A DNA stretch of 9,428 bases from Firmicutes bacterium UBA1764 (GCA_002315535.1 DCHA01000047.1:1-9428); one strand, 5' to 3'. Positions 1-6,612 are shown, counted from the stretch's first letter. Program-made: numbers and translations. The notes: generated by a model from the letters alone, not told the origin.

Positions 1-773
1 ACAAAGACATCTGCGCCCTTCATTGCATCAGCAAGGCTTCCGTGCTCGTGGTTCTTGTTACTGATATGGGAAATTTCTTCTTGAGCAGAATTAAGGCCTG
101 CATCATCCTCGCAAATAATACCGTTGATATCGCACATGACGATATTGCCGAAGCCCATATTTATCAGGTGTTTTCCGATAGCAATGCCTGCAGCGCCTGC
201 GCCGTTAATTACTATCTTTACCTTTCCCATTTCCTTGCCCGTTACCTTCAGGGCATTTATCAGAGCCGCCGCAACAACTACTGCTGTGCCGTGCTGATCA
301 TCATGAAAGATTGGGATGTCGCAAAGCTCCTTTAATCTTGCTTCGATTTCAAAGCAGCGTGGCGCCGCAATATCTTCCAGGTTTATTCCACCGAAGCTCT
401 TTGAGATAAGCTGAATTGTTCTTACTATTTCGTCGGTGTCTTTAGAGTCTATGCAAATAGGAAAGGCGTCAACTCCGGCAAATTCTTTAAATAAAGCGCA
501 CTTGCCTTCCATTACCGGCATGCCTGCTGCAGGCCCGATATCGCCAAGTCCAAGCACTGCGGTGCCATCTGTAATTACCGCAACAAGGTTGGACCTTCTT
601 GTCAGCTTAAAGCTTTCCTCGTAGTCATTTGCGATAACCTTGCAGGCCTCTGCGACGCCCGGAGTATAGGCGAGGGACAAGTCCTCTCTTGTTTCAATTT
701 TCTTTCTTGATATAACCTCGATCTTTCCGTTCAGATCGTAGTGCATCTTAAGTGATTCTTTGCTGATATCCAT
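1..773 (-). CDS. Malic enzyme (malate dehydrogenase, oxaloacetate-decarboxylating), partial, C-terminus beyond left edge
   Basis: Oxidative decarboxylation of malate to pyruvate and CO2 with reduction of NAD(P), a cytosolic enzyme. The reverse strand reads 257 complete codons from the ATG at 773 to the window edge. Seen in the translation: AYTPGVAE at residues 35-42 with the expected catalytic Tyr36; TDGTAVLGLGDIGP at 68-81; MEGK with the expected catalytic Lys91; LEDIAAP at 132-138 and FHDDQHGT at 156-163, the divalent-metal ligands; and the dinucleotide-binding turn GAGAAG at 191-196. This is the short bacterial malic-enzyme form (about 390-400 residues in the family), so roughly a third is missing. 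The start is set by AAGGA at 779-784, five bases upstream. It follows fumarase by 9 bases, and the fumarase stop codon overlaps this ribosome site, so the two are surely co-transcribed and probably translationally coupled. NAD versus NADP preference cannot be read from the sequence. Confidence 0.95.
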   Translation of the reverse strand, partial: MDISKESLKMHYDLNGKIEVISRKKIETREDLSLAYTPGVAEACKVIANDYEESFKLTRRSNLVAVITDGTAVLGLGDIGPAAGMPVMEGKCALFKEFAGVDAFPICIDSKDTDEIVRTIQLISKSFGGINLEDIAAPRCFEIEARLKELCDIPIFHDDQHGTAVVVAAALINALKVTGKEMGKVKIVINGAGAAGIAIGKHLINMGFGNIVMCDINGIICEDDAGLNSAQEEISHISNKNHEHGSLADAMKGADVF

Positions 774-782
774 TGTATTTCC

Positions 783-2147
783 TTAAACCATTTCTTCAGG
801 TTTAAATATTTCATCAAATTTTTCTTCTGTTAAAAATCCCAACTCTGTGCATGCCTGCCTTAGCGAAATGTTTTCTGCGTAGGCCTTCTTTGCGGTCTTT
901 GCGGCGTTCTCATAGCCTATATAGGGATTGAGCGCTGTGACAAGCATCAGGGATTTTTCCAGGTTCTCATCCATCGTTTGCTTGTTTGCTTTTATTCCGC
1001 AAACGCAGTTGTCATTAAAGGATTTCATTACATCGGATAAAAGTCTTACCGACTGCAGGAAGTTGTAAATGCAAACCGGCATGAAAACGTTAAGCTCGAA
1101 ATTACCCTGTGATGCGGCCATTCCTACTGCGACATCGTTTGCCATTACCTGGACTGCGACCATGGTTACAGCCTCGCACTGGGTTGGGTTGACCTTGCCC
1201 GGCATGATAGAGCTTCCTGGTTCGTTTTCAGGAATATAGATTTCTCCGAGTCCGCATCTTGGGCCGGATGAAAGCCATCTGATGTCGTTTGCTATTTTCA
1301 TCAAATCGCCTGCCAGAGCCTTCAAAGCCCCATGTGCAAACACAAGCTCGTCCTTGCTTGTCAGCGCGTGGAATTTATTTTCTGCAGTGATAAACTGCTT
1401 ATTTGTTAGTTTGGATACTTCCTTGGCAACCTCTTCGTCAAAGCCTGTTGGGGCATTGAGCCCTGTTCCAACAGCAGTGCCACCTAAGGCAAGGCTTTTC
1501 AGCGGCTTTAGGCTTAGGCTAATCATTTCCTTATCCTTTTCAAGGCTGCTCTTCCATCCGCTGATTTCCTGAGAAAACTTGATGGGGGTTGCGTCCTGAA
1601 GATGAGTTCTTCCGGTCTTTATTATCCCTTCGTTTTCCTTGATGAGTCTGTCAAATGTATTGATTAAAAGATCTATGCTCGGAAGCAGAGAATCTTCAAT
1701 TGCCATGACTGCGGCGATATGCATTGCAGTAGGGAAGGTGTCGTTTGAGCTCTGAGACATGTTTACATGGTCGTTGGGATGAAGAATTGTTTCTCCCGCA
1801 AGCTCATTGCCTTTACCTGCGATAACCTCGTTGACATTCATATTGCTCTGGGTGCCGCTTCCTGTTTGCCATACAACAAGAGGAAAGTTGTCGTCTAGCT
1901 TTCCGTCAAGAATATCCTTGCAGACAGCCGAAATCAGTGAAAGACGTTTTGCATCGAGCTTCCCCAGATTGTGATTTGCACGTGCTGAGGCTTCCTTTAA
2001 AACTGCAAAGGCTTTAATGATTTCCTTTGGCATTTTTTCTTCACCGATTTTAAAGTTGTTTAGGCTTCTTTGGGTTTGTGCTCCCCAATATTTATCTGCG
2101 GGGACTTTTACTTCGCCCATCGAATCATGTTCAATTCTGTAATCCAT
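783..2147 (-). CDS. fumC: Class II fumarate hydratase (fumarase C type)
   Basis: Reversible hydration of fumarate to L-malate, by an iron-independent homotetramer of the aspartase/fumarase superfamily. The protein is 454 residues, normal for the family. Motifs in order: TGSGTQSNMNVNEV at 95-108, SSNDTFPTA at 133-141, GRTHLQDATP at 179-188 with the expected catalytic His182, and the superfamily signature GSSIMPGKVNP at 311-321 with the expected catalytic Ser312. The Gly in MPGKVNPTQ favours fumarase over aspartase, which usually has MPAKVNP. The ATG at 2147 was chosen because AGGAG lies seven bases upstream (2155-2159) and the protein then begins MDYRIEHDSMGEV as fumarases do. An in-frame ATG at 2210 would add 21 residues unlike the family and overlaps the predicted promoter -10. 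It is first gene of an operon with the downstream malic enzyme, making a fumarate-malate-pyruvate route. Confidence 0.96.
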   Translation of the reverse strand: MDYRIEHDSMGEVKVPADKYWGAQTQRSLNNFKIGEEKMPKEIIKAFAVLKEASARANHNLGKLDAKRLSLISAVCKDILDGKLDDNFPLVVWQTGSGTQSNMNVNEVIAGKGNELAGETILHPNDHVNMSQSSNDTFPTAMHIAAVMAIEDSLLPSIDLLINTFDRLIKENEGIIKTGRTHLQDATPIKFSQEISGWKSSLEKDKEMISLSLKPLKSLALGGTAVGTGLNAPTGFDEEVAKEVSKLTNKQFITAENKFHALTSKDELVFAHGALKALAGDLMKIANDIRWLSSGPRCGLGEIYIPENEPGSSIMPGKVNPTQCEAVTMVAVQVMANDVAVGMAASQGNFELNVFMPVCIYNFLQSVRLLSDVMKSFNDNCVCGIKANKQTMDENLEKSLMLVTALNPYIGYENAAKTAKKAYAENISLRQACTELGFLTEEKFDEIFKPEEMV

Positions 2148-2205
2148 ATAATTTCTCCTGCTGTGGATAATACCTAACCATATAATGATATCAGTAAAAG
2201 GGCCG

Positions 2206-2235
2206 AACATAAAGAAAAATCAAATACTTTGTCAA
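2206..2235 (-). promoter_or_regulatory. Predicted promoter of the fumarase-malic enzyme operon
   Basis: On the minus strand a perfect -35 TTGACA (2230-2235) is followed after 18 bases by TATGTT (2206-2211), a 4/6 match to the -10 consensus. Transcription would start near 2200, leaving about 50 bases of leader before the AGGAG and ATG at 2147. The -35 lies three bases from the left arm of the CIRCE operator. The -35 is strong and the -10 mediocre; AT-rich alternatives for the -10 exist nearer the gene. Confidence 0.5.
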
Positions 2236-2238
2236 TTG

Positions 2239-2265
2239 TTAGCACTCTCGCTTGACGAGTGCTAA
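2239..2265. promoter_or_regulatory. CIRCE operator (HrcA binding site)
   Basis: A perfect 9-base inverted repeat, TTAGCACTC (2239-2247), 9-base spacer, GAGTGCTAA (2257-2265), is identical to the published CIRCE consensus. HrcA repressor binds this element in Gram-positive bacteria and releases it on heat shock or when GroE is titrated by unfolded protein. The spacer contains most of the clpB -35 hexamer, so bound HrcA would block RNA polymerase directly. hrcA itself is not in the window. Confidence 0.97.
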
Positions 2266-2279
2266 AATAGTGCTATAAT
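2252..2279 (+). promoter_or_regulatory. Sigma-A type promoter of clpB, embedded in CIRCE
   Basis: -35 TTGACG (2252-2257, 5/6), 16-base spacer, -10 TATAAT (2274-2279, 6/6) preceded by TG at 2271-2272, giving an extended -10. Start of transcription is expected near 2286, with a leader of about 70 bases. The right CIRCE arm fills the first half of the spacer, a standard repression geometry. Confidence 0.9.
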
Positions 2280-2307
2280 ATAGTTAATTAATCGTAAAAA
2301 TACCGGA

Positions 2308-2336
2308 CCGGAGTCTGAGAATCAGGAGGGCTCCGG
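2308..2336 (+). other. Predicted hairpin in the clpB 5' leader
   Basis: CCGGAG (2308-2313) can pair with CTCCGG (2331-2336), and inside it CTGA (2315-2318) can pair with TCAG (2322-2325) around a three-base loop. The preceding CCGGA (2303-2307) offers an alternative partner for the same 3' arm. The hairpin has no T-run after it, so it is not a terminator. It ends seven bases before the G-rich Shine-Dalgarno (2343-2347). A role in message stability or translation is only inferred. Confidence 0.45.
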
Positions 2337-2355
2337 CAAAAAGGGGGTTAAATAT

Positions 2356-4515
2356 ATGAACATGAATCAATATGATGACGGCCAGATGGATGGCGCTGAG
2401 GCACTGAAAAAGTTCGGCGTCGACCTCGTCGAAAGGGCTAAGGAGCAAAAGCTTGACCCTGTTATCGGCCGCGACGAGGAAATTCGAAATGTAATCAGAA
2501 TACTGTCCAGAAAGACCAAAAACAACCCGGTGCTTATCGGCGAGCCGGGCGTTGGTAAAACAGCCATTGCAGAGGGCCTCGCTCAGAGAATTCTTAGGGG
2601 AGATGTACCTGAGGGCCTCAAGCAAAAGACTGTTTATTCGCTTGATATGGGGTCTCTGATTGCCGGAGCCAAATACCGCGGAGAATTCGAGGAGAGACTA
2701 AAGACCGTACTTAATGAGGTTAAGAAGTCCGAGGGCAAGATTATTCTTTTCATCGATGAGCTGCACCTTGTAGTCGGGGCCGGAAAGATGGACGGCGCAA
2801 TGGATGCCGGAAATATCCTAAAGCCTATGCTTGCAAGAGGCGAGCTGCACTGCGTCGGTGCTACTACGCTTGATGAGTACAGACAGTACATCGAAAGCGA
2901 TGCGGCTTTGGAAAGAAGATTCCAGCCTGTAATGGTTGACGAGCCAAGTGTAGAGGATACGATTTCGATTTTAAGAGGCCTTAAAGAGCGATATGAGATT
3001 TACCACGGCGTAAGAATTCACGATAACGCAATTGTTGCAGCAGCAACGCTTTCCAACAGATACATAAGCGACAGATTCCTGCCGGATAAGGCCATCGACC
3101 TTGTTGATGAGGCTTGCGCAAAGGTCAGAACCGAAATCGATTCCATGCCTGAGGAGCTCGATGCAATGCGCCGCAAAATCATGCAGATGGAAATCGAGCA
3201 GATGGCGCTTAAGAAAGAATCCGACCAGCTTTCAAAAGACAGACTTGAAAAGCTCAGCGGCGAGCTTAAAGAGCTTCAGGACAAATTTAATGCTGACAAG
3301 GCGGTTTGGGAAGAAGAAAAGAATGCTGTTGCAAACCTCAAGAAATTAAAAGAGGATATCGAAATGATTTCGGGCCGCGCAGAGCAGGCCCAGCTTGCCG
3401 GAGACTACGAAACAGCATCAAGGCTTCGCTACGGCAGACTCCCGGAGCTGGAAAAACAGCTTGAAAATGCGCAGGCTCTGGCAGAAAAAAGAAAAGAAGA
3501 GGGCAGCATGATCAGCGATACAGTTGACGAGGCAGAGATCTCAGAAATCGTATCGCGCTGGACAGGCATCCCTGTATCAAAGCTTTTGCAGGGTGAAAAA
3601 GAAAAGCTTTTAAGCCTTCCTGATATTTTGCACGAAAGAGTAATCGGGCAGGACGAGGCTGTTCAAAAGGTCAGCGAGGCAATATTAAGATCTCGCGCAG
3701 GCATCGCAGATCCAAACAGGCCTATCGGATCCTTCCTGTTCCTCGGCCCGACAGGCGTAGGAAAAACCGAGCTTGCGAAGGCTCTGGCTCAATCGCTGTT
3801 TGACGATGAACGAAATATCGTCCGCATAGATATGACCGAGTACATGGAGAAGTTCTCAGTGTCCAGACTTATCGGTGCGCCTCCGGGATATGTCGGCTAT
3901 GACGAGGGCGGCCAGCTGACCGAGGCTGTTCGCCGCAAGCCGTACAGCGTAGTGCTCTTTGATGAGGTTGAAAAGGCACATCCGGATGTATTTAATATTT
4001 TGCTGCAGGTTCTTGATGACGGCAGAATTACTGATTCGCAGGGCCGCACAGTTGATTTCAAGAATACGATTATCATTCTCACATCTAATCTCGGTTCGCA
4101 GTATATTCTTGAGGGAATTGACGGCGAGGGCAACCTAAGCAAGGAGGCTATTGACAATGTAAGCCAGCTCTTAAAGCAGAGCTTCAGGCCGGAGTTCTTA
4201 AACAGACTCGATGATATTATTTACTACAAGCCGCTAAGCAAGGCTGATATGCGCTGCATAGTATCGCTTCAGCTTAAGGGGCTCGCAAAGAGGCTCGAGG
4301 AGCAAGAGCTTAAGCTTGTTGTAACAGATGGCGCAAAGGACTTTATCATAGACAGCGCTTACGATCCTGTTTACGGTGCGCGTCCGATTAAGAGATTTAT
4401 TCAAAGCAGTGTAGAAACACTGATTGCGAAAACAATTCTTAAGGGCGACATTTACCGCGGCAGCACCATTACAGTTGACTGCCGGGGAAGTGAACTAACT
4501 GTTATCACTAATTAA
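2356..4515 (+). CDS. clpB: ClpB-type AAA+ disaggregase lacking the N-terminal domain
   Basis: ATP-driven hexameric chaperone that threads aggregated protein, normally with DnaK/DnaJ/GrpE. The 719 residues hold two AAA+ modules. D1: Walker A GEPGVGKT 62-69, pore-loop Tyr107 in AKYRG, Walker B IILFIDE 129-135, arginine-finger pair ERRF 186-189. A long charged coiled coil at about 258-385 is the ClpB middle domain, longer than ClpC's. D2: Walker A GPTGVGKT 464-471, pore loop GYVGY 511-515, Walker B VVLFDE 532-537, Arg617 in FLNRLDD, sensor-2 GARPIKR 674-680. Full-length ClpB is about 860 residues; the substrate-binding N domain of about 145 residues is absent and only a 14-residue lead precedes EALKKFG. 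This is not a broken gene: the CIRCE promoter is about 70-100 bases upstream and GGGGG (2343-2347) gives the ribosome site. ATG at 2362 is a possible alternative start. No IGF/L-type ClpP-docking loop stands out. Confidence 0.93.
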   Translation: MNMNQYDDGQMDGAEALKKFGVDLVERAKEQKLDPVIGRDEEIRNVIRILSRKTKNNPVLIGEPGVGKTAIAEGLAQRILRGDVPEGLKQKTVYSLDMGSLIAGAKYRGEFEERLKTVLNEVKKSEGKIILFIDELHLVVGAGKMDGAMDAGNILKPMLARGELHCVGATTLDEYRQYIESDAALERRFQPVMVDEPSVEDTISILRGLKERYEIYHGVRIHDNAIVAAATLSNRYISDRFLPDKAIDLVDEACAKVRTEIDSMPEELDAMRRKIMQMEIEQMALKKESDQLSKDRLEKLSGELKELQDKFNADKAVWEEEKNAVANLKKLKEDIEMISGRAEQAQLAGDYETASRLRYGRLPELEKQLENAQALAEKRKEEGSMISDTVDEAEISEIVSRWTGIPVSKLLQGEKEKLLSLPDILHERVIGQDEAVQKVSEAILRSRAGIADPNRPIGSFLFLGPTGVGKTELAKALAQSLFDDERNIVRIDMTEYMEKFSVSRLIGAPPGYVGYDEGGQLTEAVRRKPYSVVLFDEVEKAHPDVFNILLQVLDDGRITDSQGRTVDFKNTIIILTSNLGSQYILEGIDGEGNLSKEAIDNVSQLLKQSFRPEFLNRLDDIIYYKPLSKADMRCIVSLQLKGLAKRLEEQELKLVVTDGAKDFIIDSAYDPVYGARPIKRFIQSSVETLIAKTILKGDIYRGSTITVDCRGSELTVITN

Positions 4516-4518
4516 TCC

Positions 4519-4548
4519 TTGTTTTTACAGGGGTATTCATGGTATCCT
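4519..4548 (+). promoter_or_regulatory. Predicted promoter of the purine (ZTP riboswitch) operon
   Basis: TTGTTT (4519-4524) as a weak -35, 18-base spacer, then TATCCT (4543-4548) preceded by TG at 4540-4541 as an extended -10. Transcription would begin near 4555, just before the riboswitch P1 stem at 4566. No terminator is visible between the clpB stop and this point, so clpB transcripts may also run into the riboswitch leader and stop there. Confidence 0.45.
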
Positions 4549-4565
4549 ATTAACGTAATAAAAAA

Positions 4566-4636
4566 CTGTTTTGTAACTGACGGATCAATGGTTACCATGG
4601 GGAAACAAAACAGAATAATTGTCGACCGTCTGGGCA
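4566..4636 (+). ncRNA. ZTP (pfl) riboswitch aptamer
   Basis: Senses ZTP/ZMP, the AICAR-derived signal of 10-formyl-tetrahydrofolate shortage. P1 pairs CTGTTTTGT (4566-4574) with ACAAAACAG (4605-4613), nine perfect pairs. Inside are the conserved AACTG (4575-4579), a small hairpin ATGG/CCAT (4588-4598) and the trailing GGGGAAAC. The conserved 3' block CCGTCTGGGC lies at 4626-4635. GACGG (4579-4583) is complementary to CCGTC (4626-4630), the pseudoknot expected in this class, with bases that differ from well-studied examples yet preserve pairing. The linker between the two subdomains is short. It precedes the two enzymes that consume ZMP, the classic regulon of this riboswitch. Confidence 0.92.
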
Positions 4637-4675
4637 CAAATATGCGTTTAGCATGTTTGTGCCCTTTTTGTTTTT
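4632..4675 (+). terminator. Intrinsic terminator serving as the ZTP riboswitch expression platform
   Basis: GGGCACAAA (4632-4640) pairs with TTTGTGCCC (4656-4664), extended by a T-G wobble and ATGC/GCAT around the loop GTTTA, then T-rich sequence 4665-4675. The 5' arm shares GGGC with the conserved aptamer block, so ligand-stabilised aptamer and terminator compete for the same bases. By analogy with the class, ZTP should favour readthrough into the purine genes. Confidence 0.9.
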
Positions 4676-4719
4676 ATTAAATAATCCGGAGAAAGGATTG
4701 AAATAAGGAGAATAATTTC

Positions 4720-5352
4720 ATGAGAGATTTAATTGAACTGCTGAATAATAATGCTTATCCCGGGCGAGGCATAGTAATCGGAAAGGACACAGCCTATTAC
4801 TTCATCATGGGAAGAAGCGAGAATAGTCGTAACAGAATTTTCGTTTTAACAGACGACGGTATAAAGACCGAAGCGTATGACCCGGCAAAGGTGAAGGACC
4901 CAAGCCTTATTATTTATAACCCCGTCAGAAAGGTGGGTAAGGCTCTTGTCGTAACAAACGGCGATCAGACCGATACTATTGCTGAATTCGGTGATTTCAG
5001 AAAAGCGCTCATGACAAGAGAGTACGAGCCGGATGAACCGAACTTTACACCGAGAATTTCATCAATCATGTATGAAGATGGCAGCTTTGAGATTTCAATT
5101 CTTAAAAAGAAAAACGATGGCTGCCTCAGAGAGTTCTTTAGTTATGAATCCTGCCCTGAAGGTCAAGGCTATTTCATCAGCACCTATGTAGGTGACGGAA
5201 ATCCGCTTCCTTCATTTGAGGGAGAGCCTATAGAGGTATCGCTGCCAAGCCCGGAAGAGCTCTGGGCTGCGCTTAATAATGACAACAAGGTATCTCTTTA
5301 CACTAACGTAAAGGGAGCGGTGAAGCTTTTCAATAAAAATTTGGGAGAATAG
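4720..5352 (+). CDS. purO: PurO-type IMP cyclohydrolase
   Basis: Closes FAICAR to IMP, the last step of de novo purine synthesis. The 210-residue protein belongs to the IMP cyclohydrolase family first known from archaeal PurO, unrelated to the N-terminal domain of bifunctional PurH. Features recalled from archaeal PurO are present: YPGRG 13-17, GRSENSRNR 31-39, YNPVR 66-70, TNGDQTDTI 79-87, EYEPDEPNFTPRIS 101-114 and FISTY 152-156. The ATG at 4720 has AAGGAG nine bases upstream (4705-4710). It sits directly behind the ZTP riboswitch terminator and two bases before the AICAR formyltransferase gene, which lacks its own cyclohydrolase domain, so the two proteins replace bifunctional PurH. No membrane segment or signal peptide is seen. 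The family call rests on motif memory and context, not on an alignment. Confidence 0.88.
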   Translation: MRDLIELLNNNAYPGRGIVIGKDTAYYFIMGRSENSRNRIFVLTDDGIKTEAYDPAKVKDPSLIIYNPVRKVGKALVVTNGDQTDTIAEFGDFRKALMTREYEPDEPNFTPRISSIMYEDGSFEISILKKKNDGCLREFFSYESCPEGQGYFISTYVGDGNPLPSFEGEPIEVSLPSPEELWAALNNDNKVSLYTNVKGAVKLFNKNLGE

Positions 5353-5354
5353 AA

Positions 5355-6533
5355 ATGAAAGAATTTGAACTTAAATACGGATGCAATCCTAATCAGAAGC
5401 CTGCAAAGATTTTCATGAAGGATGGAGCAGAGCTTCCTATCAAGGTCTTAAACGGCCGCCCCGGCTTTATTAATTTTTTAGATGCTTTAAACTCATGGCA
5501 GCTTGTAAAGGAATTAAAGGAGGCAACAGGGCTTCCATCAGCAGCAAGCTTTAAGCATGTATCTCCTGCCGGAGCCGCTGTAGGTCTTCCACTTTCAGAT
5601 ACAGATAAGAAGATGTACTTCGTAGATGAAAACGCGCAGCTTTCAGACATTGCCTGCGCTTACATCCGCGCAAGAGGCGCAGACAGACTTTGCTCTTATG
5701 GCGACTGGGCAGCTCTTTCCGATACCTGTGACGCCGCAACCGCAGCTTATCTTAAGGATGAGGTTTCCGATGGAATCATCGCTCCGGGCTATACAGACGA
5801 GGCTCTGGAAATTCTTAAGACAAAGAAAAAGGGCAATTATAATGTGGTGCAGATTGATGCGGATTATGTACCCGCCCTTCAGGAAACAAAGGATGTATTT
5901 GGAATTACCTTCGAGCAGGGACATAACAATTTCAAGATCGATTCCGAGCTTCTTTCCAATATTGTTACAAAGAACAAGGAGCTTTCCAAGCAGGCCGAAA
6001 TCGACATGATTGTTGCACTTATTACGCTTAAGTACACTCAGTCCAATTCTGTTTGCTATGTAAAGAACGGGCAGGCAATTGGTGTTGGTGCCGGCCAGCA
6101 GAGCAGAATTCACTGCACACGTCTAGCGGGCAGCAAGGCAGACAACTGGTACATGCGCCAGAATCCAAAGGTTCTCGGCCTGCAGTTTGTTGATGGCATC
6201 AAGAGACCTGACAGAGATAATGCAATAGACATCTATACCTCTGATGAGTACGAGGACATACTGGCTGAGGGTACCTGGCAGAAGAGCTTTAAGGTAAAGC
6301 CGGAGCCTCTCACCGCAGAAGAAAAGAAAGGGTGGATCGCAACGCAAAGCGGTGTAACTCTTGGCTCGGACGCGTTCTTCCCATTCGGTGACAATATCGA
6401 AAGAGCAAGAAAGTCCGGAGTAAAATATGTCGCAGAACCTGGCGGATCCATCCGTGACGATAATGTTATCGAAACCGCTGACAAGTACGACATGGTAATG
6501 TCATTTACAGGCATGCGTTTATTCCATCATTAA
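5355..6533 (+). CDS. purH: Stand-alone AICAR formyltransferase (PurH C-terminal activity only)
   Basis: Transfers a formyl group from 10-formyl-tetrahydrofolate to AICAR (ZMP), giving FAICAR, the substrate of the upstream cyclohydrolase. The 392 residues match only the AICARFT half of PurH, which is usually about 510-530 residues with an N-terminal cyclohydrolase domain. Seen: KHVSPAG 67-73 (the catalytic Lys-His pair 67-68), KYTQSNSVCY 226-235, GAGQQSRIHC 245-254, SDAFFPF 338-344, EPGGSIRD 361-368 and C-terminal FTGMRLFHH. The KH block differs from the common KHTNPCG form (Ser for Asn, Ala for Cys). The start lies two bases after the purO stop, with GGGAGAAT overlapping the end of purO as ribosome site, so coupling is likely. 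The reading frame begins cleanly at a coding start, so it is a natural one-domain protein, not a truncation. Confidence 0.94.
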   Translation: MKEFELKYGCNPNQKPAKIFMKDGAELPIKVLNGRPGFINFLDALNSWQLVKELKEATGLPSAASFKHVSPAGAAVGLPLSDTDKKMYFVDENAQLSDIACAYIRARGADRLCSYGDWAALSDTCDAATAAYLKDEVSDGIIAPGYTDEALEILKTKKKGNYNVVQIDADYVPALQETKDVFGITFEQGHNNFKIDSELLSNIVTKNKELSKQAEIDMIVALITLKYTQSNSVCYVKNGQAIGVGAGQQSRIHCTRLAGSKADNWYMRQNPKVLGLQFVDGIKRPDRDNAIDIYTSDEYEDILAEGTWQKSFKVKPEPLTAEEKKGWIATQSGVTLGSDAFFPFGDNIERARKSGVKYVAEPGGSIRDDNVIETADKYDMVMSFTGMRLFHH

Positions 6534-6537
6534 TTTA

Positions 6538-6583
6538 CAGAATCGCCGCTTAGCGGCGATTCTGCTTTTATTTTTGTTTTTTT
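6538..6583 (+). terminator. Strong intrinsic terminator of the purine operon
   Basis: A perfect 12-base stem, CAGAATCGCCGC (6538-6549) with GCGGCGATTCTG (6553-6564), around the loop TTA, followed by a T-rich run to 6583. It starts five bases after the purH stop codon. Confidence 0.95.
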
Positions 6584-6584
6584 G

Positions 6585-6593
6585 TGATATAAT
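6585..6593 (+). promoter_or_regulatory. Extended -10 promoter for the metK unit
   Basis: TGATATAAT gives a perfect TATAAT (6588-6593) with the TG extension. No good -35 is present: the matching positions fall in the T-rich tail of the preceding terminator (about 6565-6571). Start of transcription would be near 6600, 13 bases before the riboswitch. Confidence 0.7.
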
Positions 6594-6612
6594 ACTTAAC
6601 GATTTATTAACA

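Noticed and set aside
42..624. Plus-strand open frames of 97 and 62 codons in the left end
   Set aside because: The opposite strand encodes a clear malic enzyme throughout; these are antisense shadows.
2148..2210. Upstream ATG giving fumarase a 21-residue N-terminal extension
   Set aside because: It overlaps the predicted promoter, has no Shine-Dalgarno, and the ATG at 2147 has AGGAG at seven bases and a family-like N-terminus.
2284..2625. Minus-strand open frame of 113 codons across the clpB leader and 5' end
   Set aside because: It runs antisense through the CIRCE promoter and conserved ClpB codons and shows no family resemblance or ribosome site; a shadow of clpB.
4566..4675. Tetrahydrofolate riboswitch as the identity of the purine leader
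   Set aside because: The P1 stem, AACTG, small hairpin with trailing GGGGA, and CCGTCTGGGC block with its pseudoknot partner fit the ZTP class and not the THF class.
5643..6113. Minus-strand open frame of 156 codons inside the AICAR formyltransferase gene
   Set aside because: It is antisense to conserved coding sequence, has no ribosome site and no recognisable motif.
5355..6533. Possibility that purH is truncated or frameshifted, losing its cyclohydrolase domain
   Set aside because: The gene starts two bases after a PurO-type cyclohydrolase gene with its own ribosome site, so the missing activity is supplied by a separate intact protein.
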